Positions 15,501-26,661 of a stretch of 64,000 nucleotides of DNA are shown here, one piece after another (the stretch's first letter is position 1; the number at the start of each line of letters is the position of its first letter). The DNA comes from Apostichopus japonicus (Eukaryota; Echinodermata; Holothuroidea; Aspidochirotida; Stichopodidae). Where the stretch lies: positions 18,219,594-18,283,593 of the forward strand of contig NC_092563.1 of assembly GCF_037975245.1 (NCBI RefSeq), read 5' to 3'. The notes beneath the pieces were generated by a model. That model made no database searches and was not told the origin of the DNA. It saw only the letters and a program-made list of their open reading frames with translations. The translations under genes were made by a program, and so were the position numbers.

Positions 15501-18235
15501 ACACTCTTTCAAAATCTATCATTACCTTAAAATTTATAATAAACTATTTATGTGAGTTTCCACATTAATAATATACGTTTCAAGAATAGAAACATACTTA
15601 CTGCACTACCATCAATGTATCCTCCCCCCGTCCCCTCCCCCATTTACCATTTCACAGGGAGACGACTGAAGCTACAGTAAACATTTTACTTGCGATAAAA
15701 ACACAATGTCCATTGCCTGTTTCGATTGATCTGCAATGAATTAAACTGAGAACAAAATGAGGTGTTGCTACTCAAACCTCTTGCCTGATTCCCTTGCCTC
15801 TCAAATGTCACTTAAGGCAGGAGAAATATAAAATATCTCATTGATTAATTTCTCAAAAGGTTCAAAACAAGACACAAAATGAACTCACAGCTAGCCTCGA
15901 TTTATCATGACTGGCAGACATACACCAAAACCCGTGACCATAAAAGTGTGAAACCTGAAAGGTAAGGGAGGAGAAAAGCAAGTATAAATATAATCGGGTA
16001 CAAATAGAAGGCATAGAAGAATAGGAACTTTATATCAATGGTAAGGGAGAAATGGTCCTTGGATTAGATCGACAATACCCATTTAAAGTTCTTTTTAGCA
16101 TGCTACTGATTGCATCTATGTATACTGTACAAACTCAATCATAATTGAAACATAGGGCCTAGAAAAGGTGAGAATAAAATCTTCTTAGTAAAACCAATTA
16201 AGCAATGATTTTTTTTTGGGGGGGGGGGGGGGGTGCTATCACAAGCTTCGAACCAGTGACCTCCAGATAGTAATTAATAAAGGTGAATTTCGTTTAAGAT
16301 ACATTCCAAGCCGCTTTCTGGGTTGTATCGAATGAAACTGGCAAGTGATTATTGGTTACACTGTATGCAAGGCTATTGTGCAAAGTAATAGTTATATTGG
16401 GATTGCCACCACAAAAATCCGGATAGCCCGATTCAAAAAATGGCAGGAAGTGTAAAATTTCAGCAACGACCAGCAACCTCCTGATTTCCTAATGCAGTTG
16501 TGATAAACTCACCTTAGGTGACAATTTAACCAAATCATATTCGGTAATGTTGCCTTGGAGACCAGCAGAGAACAGCCGACCTTTGACCCATGCAAGACAC
16601 TGAACGTTTCTTTGCTCACTACCGGGAAGTGTCTGACATTTGAGAGAAGAGAAACATTGATGATATTATCAAGACTGAAAACAAAAACCACAAGAACATA
16701 TACAGTACATAAAATGTCACAAATTAATTACTTTCTTAAGCAGTAGCATTCTCTACAACTTCCGAACAACTTCTAAACAACCTTATTTTGACTTGAAAAC
16801 TCATGGATTGTTGTCAGAGAGAAAGCCATGTTGCCAAAAATATGTTAAGTTTTGCATTTGAACTAGATAGCAATTTTCTTGTACTGTGCAAAATATATCA
16901 TTTTGCAAGTTGTTAACCTAACTACAAAAGAAAGTGATCAATTTTTTGTAAAATATTATCAAATGGCTCTTTTTTTATCGGCAGAAGGTTCTTACATTGT
17001 CTAACTGCAACAATAACCATAAATTTGTAAATTATTTGCATTTTGTTGAGAAATTATAATTTCCTGTGAATTTGCTGGCATCATTCAAGGAATATTTAGT
17101 CATAATGATGGTGCGCATCACTACTGAACATCATTAAAAAATGTCATGCTGTATGATAATTTCTTCTGGCCAGACATGTATAGCTGCCACTATTACTATA
17201 ATATACTAACACTACAGCGTACTGTCTATCCAGTATCACATACAGTAGCTACTTCAGTGCAATGTTAAATAGGCAAATTGCCACACAGATGCAAATACAA
17301 TTCATAATCATGGACGTTAAATATGAATCTAAGAAACTGACTTCAGTCAGCTTGCGGCTTTGATAAGCCAATGATGGCTTCTTCGCAAGTTCCTGCTTGC
17401 AGGAGGATCTAAAATACATACATACAAGACGTATAGCAGCATTTTATCAACTGAGACAGCTGTATAAACAAATTCCAGTATTTTTACTATTTTATGTGAC
17501 GAAAGCTTTCAAAATGCTAAACAAAAAGAAAACAGAATTTAAGTATCCCTGTTTGTGTGCACAGAACTGTATAATCCATATGATCATTTTGGCTCCATAA
17601 ACATGTAATCACTGTAATCTTCAGAATTCATGGAATACTTTTTTTCAACAACTTCAAAGGCATAGGCAGCCATAATAGCCTAAATCAGATATTTTAAGTA
17701 CAGAAAGTTAACAGTGAATTTGATCTGTAGATGATATAGTATATCAAAGAAAAATTCTAACAACAGATACATGGAGAGGGCCCCTCCCCCCCCCCCCGCC
17801 CTTTATGAAAATTTCGGAGAATCAGAAACTCTGGCTCATTACATTAGGAGGCTATACTTACCAACTTCCAGCCTGTGATTATGTTATTTCAATGTATAAT
17901 TAACCATCATCTGGTAGCTATAGCTTCCTAAAAAGTAGGTCCATTACCAAAAAAAAAAAAAAAAAAAAGGTGCATGAAATGGACACATGTGCAGCTGCTT
18001 ACAAATATCAATATTTTTTGGGCTGATCTATTTAAATGAGAATGGGAGAAACAGTAACATTACATTTCTTACATCTTACCTTTTGGTGATACCATGACTC
18101 TTCCGTAACTTTCCAAATGTCAATGGAACCATCCGTTCTGCCGACAGCCAGAGTGTGATTGCTGTATGACATACACTGTATGCCACTCGGCATGTATTCA
18201 AAGAACTTTCCGTTGTGAACCTTAAACTCTCCCAT
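3542..18235 (-). CDS. UTP4: UTP4 (cirhin), WD40 protein of the SSU processome; 14 coding exons seen, terminal exon missing
   Basis: The product is the t-UTP subunit UTP4/cirhin, which acts in the nucleolus in pre-18S rRNA processing and rDNA transcription. The start MGEFKVHNGKFFEYMPSGIQ matches the vertebrate N-terminus closely. Coding exons (minus strand, high to low): 18235-18080, 16632-16513, 15954-15889, 15085-14908, 14476-14322, 13715-13496, 12544-12444, 11357-11255, 10954-10887, 10105-9989, 9462-9202, 7876-7784, 6519-6337, 3802-3542. All have AG/GT borders and the reading phases join without a break, giving about 694 residues; the human protein is 686. WD-like blades are recognisable throughout, for example GRLFSAGLQGNITEYDL, VSGDSQGLTQFWDARTG and CSALSTCGSWLAYSTV. 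The acceptor of exon 9 could instead be at 10945 (same phase). Exon 14 is placed because its phase fits and its end (CEKYKVLLF) resembles human SKIYKPLLF; its donor is weak. The last ~35 residues were not found and may lie left of the window. Exons 1-13 are secure; exon 14 is tentative. Confidence 0.95.
3609..3754 (-). repeat. 36-bp coding minisatellite, about 4 units, in UTP4 exon 14
   Basis: The word ACATGGGCGGGG recurs at 3619, 3655, 3691 and 3727, a strict 36-bp period. Read on the minus strand in the UTP4 frame, each unit encodes the 12-residue basic repeat MSKVKRGREAPP. The array is open in frame with the preceding exon. Confidence 0.9.
5500..6356. repeat. 22-bp minisatellite in UTP4 intron 13, regular core arranged as 44-bp dimers
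   Basis: Units resemble GATTATTCAGTAGAAACC. In the core (about 5830-6190) two 22-bp variants alternate, one with AGAAACCTATT and one with AGACACATGCT. The flanks are degenerate. The last unit at the right edge overlaps the 3' end of coding exon 13. Confidence 0.92.
7095..7165 (-). mobile_element. 3'-end fragment of a GCGCTATATAAAT-type SINE
   Basis: TGTCATTTATATAGCGCTAA, with a second AGCGCTAAATCAC copy just after, matches the 3' end of the element at 10170. A long A-rich stretch without clear structure follows to about 7430. Confidence 0.5.
10170..10487 (-). mobile_element. tRNA-headed SINE ending GCGCTATATAAAT, in UTP4 intron 9
   Basis: On the minus strand a B box-like GGTTCGAGTCCTGGCC is followed by GTGTCCTTGGGCAAGGCACT and, at the 3' end, TTGCGCTATATAAATGAATA, an arrangement widespread in marine invertebrate SINEs. 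The exact family name was not established. A further 3'-end fragment lies near 7100. Confidence 0.75.
12864..13400. repeat. 35/37-bp minisatellite in UTP4 intron 6
   Basis: About fifteen units built on CCAGTTCATTAACTACACC and GTGTAAACAGTTACC. Units of 37 and 35 bp partly alternate, so a 72-bp dimer keeps one frame open across most of the array; this explains the long open frame on the plus strand. Confidence 0.95.
15200..15490. repeat. 99-bp tandem repeat, about 2.7 units, in UTP4 intron 3
   Basis: CTGGACATTG recurs at 15241 and 15340, with a diverged third copy near 15438. Units share TCAACCACAAGCTAGAGTGG and a run ending GATCAAGGAAAACTGG. Confidence 0.9.
17293..17427 (+). mobile_element. 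tRNA-derived SINE (same family), 5'-truncated, in UTP4 intron 1
   Basis: Starts at ACAATTCATAATCATGGACG and runs to the TACATACATACAA tail. Head and first part of the body are missing. Confidence 0.82.
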
Positions 18236-21200
18236 AACTTTATTCAGTTCTTCTTTCTGACAGCTTGTTGAAAAGAGAAATCATCAGTTCCGTTCACACG
18301 AAATACTTCATAAGATTGATGTCACACTTCTAGGCTAGCACAGTCACTGACACTTGAGGCTGCAAAAATATGGTAAACCAGAAATTGTGAAAACTCATAT
18401 AAAGCAAGACTGTTACAATTTAACTTTGCAATATTGTAGTCAAGTTGTCAACATGACAAATTAAAATGCTCACATTCACAGTTTGTGAAAATTGTGGGAA
18501 AATGTGTAAAGAGAGGGTTCACAATGTAAACTTAAAAAGTTTTTAACACCTATGCGTATGGCAACCAGTGGAATAAGAGAGGCACATTCTCTTAATTGCC
18601 CAGAATTCTGATAAGTTAAACACTCTCTGCACAACACCTTTACAAGGTGTAATTAGGCCAAGGCCTAGTATAAGGTTAGTAAACCTAAACGCCTAGTAAT
18701 AGTAGTATACTGTAGTACTGTTTCTGAAATCTGCTTGTGCCATTTTTATTTAAATCTTTCAGAAGTTTGATATTAGCCTAGTAGTACATTCATTGTAATT
18801 GTAAAGTAGGCATTCTTCCAATTCCACTTCACATTAATTGCACCTTGGTATCACTAAAAAAGACCTCTGCTTAGCGGAGTTATTGTGGCCTATGTCAAAT
18901 CCTTAACGAAGTGATTATTCGCAGGGCAGCCCGGCGAATAACGTACACAGACACCTTATTCGCAGGGCTGTGACGATTTTGAAAATAGGTTTATTATTGG
19001 CTTTGGATGACACCATTTTTGATGTGACGTCATTCATTTGACCTCGGCGCGCAAACCTGAAGTTCTTTCATGTCTTTCAGTTTCAGGCTTACAAAATCAG
19101 ATTCTACATTTTACAGATGCTACATTTTAAATGTCATGAACTATTAGAAAAATATTGTATTTGAAACGACTGACATAAGAAGAACTTAATTACATTTGCA
19201 CATTAAATTTACGATTCAGCCCTAGGGGCCTAGGCCTAAGTCTGTAAGTTCTAACGTAGGTAGCCTAGCGCTAGCCTAGCCTAAAATACTAGGCTAGGCT
19301 AAATGGACTGACCAACGGACCGTTGTATCATGGGGAATACTCCATGAAACGTTTCTTGGAAACGTGCCAAAAATGTTAACAAGCAGGTGTTAGACAGGGG
19401 ATGAGCGCGCAGTTTGTACCTGGGAAAATTCTGAGCACATATTCAGTATCCTACCGTTGTCTTTAAGTTAGGTTAAACCGTACTGCAGTTGTAAACTGAT
19501 GAACGTTTAGTGCACGCTATTCATTGTTAGGCAATCTAGAAACGGGGCTTTGCCGAACGTTTTTTGTTTCATAATATCGGAGGTTCTGTAAGTTAAACTT
19601 TTTAAAGATTGTAAACAGATTAAATCTCTTTTCATTTTATAACATAATACAGCTACTCTAACTTGTCATTTAAAATTTTTCATTAGCTTCGTGACAATGT
19701 AAATTCAAAAAGTTGTCAGTATTTTGCATCCTCAACTGCGATTTTTTTTATCGCCAGACACGCAAAATATTCCTTTTCCTTTTCCGGGGTCTTCGCCCCA
19801 CCAGGGCCCTAGGGCGGTCCCCTGGACCCCACGCCTTTATGCTCGGCGGTTTCTCGCGATTTTCGCGAACGTTTAAACGTTTAAACGAACAAAAAATCGG
19901 CCGTTTAAACGTTTAGGTCTTTAAACGAAAACTCGCAGCCCTACCAACGGTTAGCCACTGCCCAGGCTTGCTAATGTTAGGTGTAGGCAGTGATTAAGGA
20001 TATGAAAGGATAGAACAGTTGGCCGCAAATCATGAGATTGAATCTTTTGCAAGTTCCCAGATTTATGAGATGCAAAAAGGACTTAAAGTCAATTTTGGGG
20101 TCCTCAATTATGCCAATCTTTATGGCCCCATTACTGTACGTCAAATATAGGTTCTACTTAATCCATATTTGAGGGGCTTGAAAGGCCGACTTTGCTATTG
20201 ATACTCAGTCAGTTTAGGGGCCTTGAAAGAGCCAACCTTCTGGGCCCAAATAGTCTTAGTCACTTCATAAGCTATTTTTTTGGAACCCCAGCAGTTCAAT
20301 TTTAAAAGCTTATTTTAAGGGAGCTTATCTTGGGATTCCAAAAAGCCGACATTGCCTGAAAGCCAATATGGTCAAGGGTGTGACACTCCCCTCCCCCACC
20401 TTTACTGCAAGTGAGCAGTCACTCTGCAAAAAACAAAGGTGAAAATGAGGGATGACAATTTTTTTATGTTGGCGGTACTAATGCTAGACTGGTTCAATGA
20501 TCTTAAGGCCCTAGGCTCCCAAAACCAATCCTAAAAGCAATAAGATAGAAATCCCAAAGGCTAATAAATTCCTCAAAATATAGGGGCTTCCAATTAAGAC
20601 TCTCCAAAAGATAGCTGGTTCCCAAAAGCAAACTCGAATAGCCCCAAAAGTTACTGAGCCTGTTAACCCAGTCTAAGGCTGCCCTGTGAATAAGGTGTAT
20701 GTGTCTTGCTATTCGCAGGGCAGCCCTGCAAATAAGATGCTTGTGTCTGGCTATTCGCAGGGCAGCCCTGCAAATAAGGTGTCTGTGTCCGGCTGTTTGC
20801 AGGGCAGCCCTACAAATAAGGTGTCTGTGTCCGGCTGTTCGCAGGGCTGCCCTGTGAATAAGATATTTGTGTTCGGCTATTCGCAGGGCTGCCCTGCGAA
20901 TAAGGTGTATGTGTCTGGCTATTCGCAGGGCTGCCCTGCGAATAAGCCCCACCAATCCTTAAAGTTTTGACCTCCACTAGGCCTAAGGAAAAACAAGACA
21001 TTCTTAAAGGTTAGCCTACTCAATCAAACATGTCAATTTGATTGATTTTGGTACTATGCAAAATGTTACCTCTTTGTTCAAATACTGTTTTATATTGATC
21101 CTCCTTAGGCTTTAACGCTATTCCAAATCGGACAAGTAATATAAATTAAATATAATTATTGGTTTTAGCCAGTAAGTTAAAGATGAAATAGGCCTACACT

Positions 21201-21376
21201 AGTCCTACGGTCGACGCTGAATTACATAGAGACTAGTTCCACGAAACACGTGCACATGTGGCGAAGGAAAGGCCTAGCTTAGTTCTGTCTTATTTCATTT
21301 TCAGTCATTTTAACAAAAGAAAATGTTAACCGTAGCTCATACTTGCTAGAATGGATTAAAGGAAATATTAGTTACC
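18236..21376 (-). other. UTP4: Probable UTP4 5'UTR intron with flanking non-coding exon parts
   Basis: Twenty-one bases upstream of the UTP4 start codon there is a strong acceptor on the minus strand (pyrimidine tract, then CAG before 18256). A matching donor, TAG|GTAACT, ends at 21376. If they pair, the UTP4 5'UTR is split by an intron of about 3.1 kb and its first exon lies just left of the CHTF8 start codon. The intron would hold the 42-bp palindromic array at 20679-20945. The donor choice is inference; other donors are possible. Confidence 0.5.
20679..20945. repeat. 42-bp tandem repeat with a palindrome in every unit
   Basis: AATAAG recurs every 42 bp from 20689 to 20941, about 6.5 units. 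Each unit contains a near-perfect inverted repeat centred on GCAGGGCTGCCCTGC. A diverged part of the same unit, in the other orientation, is at 18915-18970. Confidence 0.93.
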
Positions 21377-21624
21377 TACTTTCTTCGTGAGAATACAAGA
21401 AATGTCGTTATGTTAGTCCTATGAGCAATTTGTCAACAACTGTACGCTGCTAATTAGGGCCGAATGATTTGTCACAGCGTGATATCAAAGTTCGTTCGCA
21501 TTTATACACATAGTACACATATGCAACCTTCAAGTCTTTTTCGCGGGAGACATTATATACACGAAATAGGCCTGAGTGGACTTGGGGCAATAACCCAACT
21601 GAGTTGAGGAGTTAGCCGAAGAAA
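21377..21624. promoter_or_regulatory. Putative bidirectional CHTF8/UTP4 promoter with an E2F-like site
   Basis: CHTF8 starts at 21625 on the plus strand, and the candidate UTP4 5'UTR donor is at 21376 on the minus strand, so both transcripts would start within about 250 bp. The interval contains TTTTTCGCGGGA at 21537-21548, which contains the E2F consensus TTTCGCGGGA, 77 bp before the CHTF8 start codon. No clear TATA box is placed for either gene. The transcription start sites are inferred, not seen. Confidence 0.5.
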
Positions 21625-23488
21625 ATGCAGATCGTCGTTAAAACGTAATAGTTTATATTTAATTAGCATTATATTATGGAACACGATGTGGCTTTGATGA
21701 CGTTTTGTAGAAAAATGCAACACATGACTTGACTAGTCCGAAGAAAGGCTAATACAGTAGGCCTAGGCCCTAATACATTACTAGTAATACCACTGGTACT
21801 AGGCCTGGTACTAGGCAGTAGTGATGAGTACTACTTCTAGTTCTAGTAGTAGCCTGGTCTAGACTAGGTCCTAGCTCAGTCTAGGCCAGTACTGTATGCC
21901 TATGTCATGCAAATTTGATAATTTGCTAGCCTAGGTCTTAGACTAGACATTAGGTGTTGCAGTGATAGACTAGATGCATCCAAATAATAATCAAGCAGTT
22001 CTTTAAGTCTAACTTCACTTTAGCCTTGGTTAGACTAGATTAACATAGGCCTAAGGCATACATGTACAAATTTAAAGTCTTGTTTATTTTCACTGACTAA
22101 ATACTAATACTAGTCTATCCCAAACTTGTTACTATCGAAATCTTGAATGAGTATCCTCAGCTTGAATGTGCCTCAATGTTTCTTTCTTAATCCAATGTTC
22201 ACAATTGTAAATTGCTAAGCCAGCCATGATGATCAGAAGAGAGGAACACCTTATCTTGGGCATTACTAAAGCTAGTCTAATGGTAACATTATATTAATCA
22301 CAAAACTTTGATGAAATTGAACTGTTTCTTCCAGAAATCTACCAGAACATGGTGCTGAATGGGTGATGCTGGAAATGCAAGGTCAGCTTGAGTCTCCAGA
22401 AGATGAAGAGCTCTCCGGACAGTTCATTGGGGATCTACACTTCAACAAGAAGGTGACATGAATAAACTTGTATCCCCTATGCAGTTTTGCTATATCTTTA
22501 TCCATTTTGATAACAAAAAAGATGATTAAGATGCAAGAAAATATTGGAAAGAGATGTTCCAATAATTGTCAGCTAACTTGATATATACCCAAACTGAAAG
22601 ACAAATATAAAAGCATTCCTGGTGTTTGGTGAATAAGTTCAAGCAACTGTCAGGCACAAGAAAAGGGAAAATTTCCTAGGTAGTGTTCAGTTAGTCATTT
22701 ACTGTACTTCTATAAAAGTTGTTAATATGTTTGTAGTTCTAACCCAGCTAGCAATGGGAAATTATACTATTACTATAAAAACACATATCTCAGCAACCAA
22801 CTACAGTTTTACCATAAGTCTGCTACCCAATTATGAGATCATATCACCAGATAGATCTACCATAGGTGAGAAAATGTGTGGTGCTAACTTGCTTCCCTTT
22901 TCATCTGTTTACTCTCTTTGGAGAAGCAATGCTGACTATGCCAAGGAGTCTCTGGAGCTATTTCCACTTTGAATTTTAATAGGTCTCTATGATAGTATTC
23001 ATCAGTTATATTTATAAGTGACAAGTATTATTATTATTTCATACCTTAAAAGATTAGGAGTTAGCACAGCATTTTGTGGTCTGTGAACTTTATGAATTTC
23101 CTACAGAAAGTATTGATTTAAATTCATGTAGAATTCAAAACCTTAAGTACTGTTTAAGCAAATGTCAAGTTTGACATGAAGTTGATGATGTGTTTTCTCC
23201 TTTTTACTCTTATTTTATTTTCAGGGTATCCCTATACTCATAATTGGTCATCATATATTGTACGGAAAAGTGGTCACCATGGAGAAACCGTTCCTCGTTT
23301 TGATGAAGAAAAATGCAAAGGAAGAGAATAATGACAACGAGGAAGAGACAGAAAAGATGGAGACGGACGAGATTTCATCTTCTTCAGAGACAGAGACGTA
23401 CTATTCCATCACTGCTATTGTAAAGAAGAAGTTGATATTTAAAACTAGACCAAAGCCCATCATCACCAATGTACCAAAGAGATTATGA
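21625..23488 (+). CDS. CHTF8: CHTF8, Ctf8 subunit of the Ctf18-RFC clamp loader
   Basis: Three exons, 21625-21644, 22335-22452 and 23225-23488, join in phase (20 + 118 + 264 nt) to encode 133 residues; human CTF8 is 121. Ctf8 binds Ctf18 and Dcc1 to form an alternative RFC that acts on PCNA in nuclear replication and sister-chromatid cohesion. Diagnostic stretches are [26 protein letters not shown] and the C-terminus [19 protein letters not shown], all near-identical to the vertebrate protein. The tiny first exon encodes MQIVVK, matching the MVQIVI start of human CTF8. Extra length comes from an acidic, serine-rich insertion at about residues 82-107, where the human protein is shorter and less acidic. 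The gene is divergent from UTP4. A possible polyadenylation signal is at 23976. Confidence 0.97.
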
Positions 23489-23975
23489 TGTTTCACTAAC
23501 GATTTAGGAGATGGGAAGAAATAACTCTGTTGGAGAAAAGAGTCTGATGTAAAGAGCGAAAAGAGGAACGGCTTTTAAAAGCTCTTTGGATTTCAGCCTG
23601 TTTGAAACTCAGCTAGCGTGATTTGCATGGAATTCCAGCTTTAAGTCATGACTCATTGTAGAGATGTGACAAGACGTCAAAGCGATGGACAGACTAACCG
23701 ACAGACTGATCCACATTTAATTGTTAATGTTTAATTGTTGTTTAATTGTCATTCCAGACTACCAACTGTCTTCTACAGTAGACATAACGAAACATCCGTT
23801 TACTTGAGTTAACCTAGATGATAAGAGGTCACCAGTTACTGTACAGTCGTTGCCATCACTGTTCGATATCAACTCGACACTGATCTGTTTGGATAGAACC
23901 ACACAAGGGAAAAATCTAAACTTTAGAAGTCACATCACTTCCACATCACTTGATATTTCCATTCTCAAAATAGTC

Positions 23976-23981
23976 AATAAA
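23976..23981 (+). other. Candidate CHTF8 polyadenylation signal
   Basis: An AATAAA hexamer lies about 490 bp after the CHTF8 stop codon in A+T-rich DNA. It is a plausible poly(A) signal, but the motif is common by chance in such sequence. Confidence 0.35.
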
Positions 23982-25394
23982 TTTGAAAATATTGGAACTC
24001 AATTTTTCTTTCATAGTGAGTCTCAGCATAAATGTGTTGGAAACCTATAATGTTGAGAAAAAAATGTTCATGCATATTTCTGGACATCATGAGGGCTCAA
24101 GTTCTCAAGAAATGAAAGGTGGAAAAAGTTAAACATTCTGTGTTAATCACTTATATATATTGAAAATAGTCTAATGTGTTTGGTGGAGGTGAAAGTGCAT
24201 TTGAAGAACCTTTTTTATCATGTTGTCTTAAGATTCATAATCTCAGTAAATCTCATACTTTTTTATATAAATATGGCTTTCCTACAGTGGTTGCAAGTCC
24301 AGATACCAATTGTTTTTTACTTAGTTGAAGGTCAGCATAAGTCAGAATATGACACTTTTTAAAGCTCTGTATCTCAAGAAGATTAATTTTGTCAAATTTG
24401 TGCATGCATTGTTTGTATCATTTCTCAAAAAATGGATATGATTTGATAGAGCTCAAATGTCAGTTTAGGCAACCAGAGCTCAAAAAGGGAAAATCGTTGT
24501 TGGTGGAAGTCAAAGGTCATTTTAGGACAACAGAGGTTAAAATTTAAACATCTCACACTGCTATATCAAAAGAATTGTATGCATGGTTCTCTGTATTTTC
24601 TAACAGCTTTGTAAAAATGTAAGATACTTAGGACTTCTTAAAATTTAATATCTATGATCAAATACAAAAACGGTATGAAGTAAATTTATCACATTTGTCT
24701 CATTATTTAAAGTAGAACTTAGTAGCTTCAGGAAGAAGTTGGTCCAAGATACCAAAGAGGAACGATTGAATTTTTTGGGAGGGGGGCGGCATCACATACA
24801 CAGTGCCTTGTGAGAGGGAATACCCAAGACTCCTTCCCCTTACCCAGCCTTCACCACACAACAATCACTTTCTGATGAAGGGGTGAAGGGAGGGTCATGG
24901 TCCCGAATTAATTCTCAGGCAGACATGTCCTTACACGGGAAATTCAATACCCGGCGAACAGTGATCTGTTTCCTTTCCCTTCACCTTAAAGGAATTCAAG
25001 ACTTGCCCCAAAATGGAACACCGCCCTCTAAAAACGTTTTACCTTCCGTTGCTTTTCAACATATTTATTTAAAAGGTACCATTTGCAAACAAAATATATC
25101 TACACGAATCGCTGATGTTGCAATATTCAAAATACTGGAAAATGGGGGTGGGTACGGAGTGCATGTTGAATCCATTTTGTTGCAAAATGTTGTGGACACT
25201 TGTAGTTTGCCCTCTCAAATCAGAGTCTTATTTCACAGTGCTCCTCGAAGTTTATGCACAACCTCCCACCCCGCCAGCCCTGCTCTTAACCTCAGCCCAC
25301 CTAAATCGGGACAATGAACGTGTGCAATTTTGATGTTACGTCGAGTGCAGTTACGTGTTTCCAATTGACAGGAGGGAACGATACTTTTATAAGA
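23982..25394. other. Intergenic, CHTF8 downstream; nothing recognised
   Basis: A+T-rich DNA without splice-bounded coding signals. A 144-codon open frame at 24883-25317 has no recognisable motif and overlaps another open frame on the same strand. Confidence 0.6.
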
Positions 25395-25555
25395 TAAACA
25401 CACCCAAGATAGAGCATGGGTTCACAACCCAAACCGACTTGATCCACTATGAACCCCAGTCTCTTCGAATTGAGGATGTAACCGTATGATCATGACTATG
25501 TTACGACAAGCGAGCAAAGTCACCCAAGATAAAGCCTGGGAACGAAAGACAAACA
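25395..25555 (-). mobile_element. Two adjacent copies of the same SINE tail
   Basis: CACCCAAGATAGAGCATGGG at about 25402, continuing to GATGTAACCGTATGATCATG, then AGTCACCCAAGATAAAGCCT at about 25511. The second copy runs directly into the 23-bp array. Confidence 0.65.
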
Positions 25556-25930
25556 CGTTATCTATTATGATCCCCTGCAGTCCCCTTATATGATCCCTTG
25601 CAGTCCCCTTATATGATACCCTGCAGTCCCCTTATATGATCCCATGCCTCCCCTTGTGTGATACCCATGCAGTTCCCTTATATGATCCCCTGCAGTCCCT
25701 TTATACCCCTGTAATCCTCTTATATGATCCCCTGAAGTCCCCTTATATGATCTCCTGCAGTCCTCTTGATCCCCTGCCGTCCCCTTCTATGAGCCCCTGC
25801 AGTCCCCTAATATGATCCCCTGCAGTCCCCTTATATGAGCCCCTGCAGTCCCTTAATATAAAACCCTGTAATCCCCTTCTATGACCCCTTCCAGTCCCCT
25901 TACATGATCCCCTGCCGTCCCCTTCTATGA
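25555..25930. repeat. About 23-bp tandem repeat array
   Basis: Some fifteen degenerate units of the type GATCCCCTGCAGTCCCCTTA. The array begins inside a copy of the CACCCAAGATA SINE tail at about 25510 and looks like an expansion of that tail's own ATGA(T/A)CCCCAGTCCCC segment. Confidence 0.88.
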
Positions 25931-26661
25931 GACAGGGAAGCAATTATCTCGGTTAAAGAGAAAACTACTAACTTATCCAAACGGCTATAATGATCGCTTT
26001 CAAGTAATAGCAAATACGTTGTGATCATGACAATTGTTATTCAAATGAGACACTTGTTGTCCAAAAAAATAATGAATGCACTAGAATTTCATGCATTTCA
26101 ACGAAGGTATTCTAGATTTCAGAGTTAACATGCATCACACTATGTGAGCATAATTAAAGGAGCAGTCCGGTTTCTCATTTACCTTCCAAGAATTGCACGA
26201 GGCTATGCAGTATATACAACATTCGTAGTAAACAGGAATATAGTTTGTAACCCAATAGCGGAGACCTCGTAAGTTAATTAAAAACTATGCAACCGCGATG
26301 CCACTTAAATATATTTTCTTGTTTAGTCGTTAAGGTCACGCCCTAGATCCTCGAGATGAAATACATAGAAATGTCGTTGATTATATCATATTTTATATAT
26401 AAAAACTTTACAATTCTTCCATGTGACTGAGAGTATTAAAACAAACCCTGAATGCTGCTTTAAGGAATGCATTTCCTGAATTCTAACCACGACGGTTACG
26501 TAACCGTCCTTTTTAACTTCTGGCTTTCTGCAACACAGGTATTCCAGTATATCTTTTGCACTACCTAGTGGCGGACACTTCAAAATTTAGTACTGAAAGA
26601 AGAGGTGAAAAATCCAAGTATAATTCTTAAAGAAGTTAACATCATTTGTAAATGAATTATA

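Noticed and set aside
20503-21001. Overlapping open frames on both strands with repeating Ser/Gly/Ala-rich peptides
   Set aside because: All derive from the 42-bp tandem repeat (42 is divisible by 3).
24883-25317. 144-codon open frame after CHTF8
   Set aside because: No recognisable motif, low-complexity end, and an overlapping open frame on the same strand; no splice evidence.
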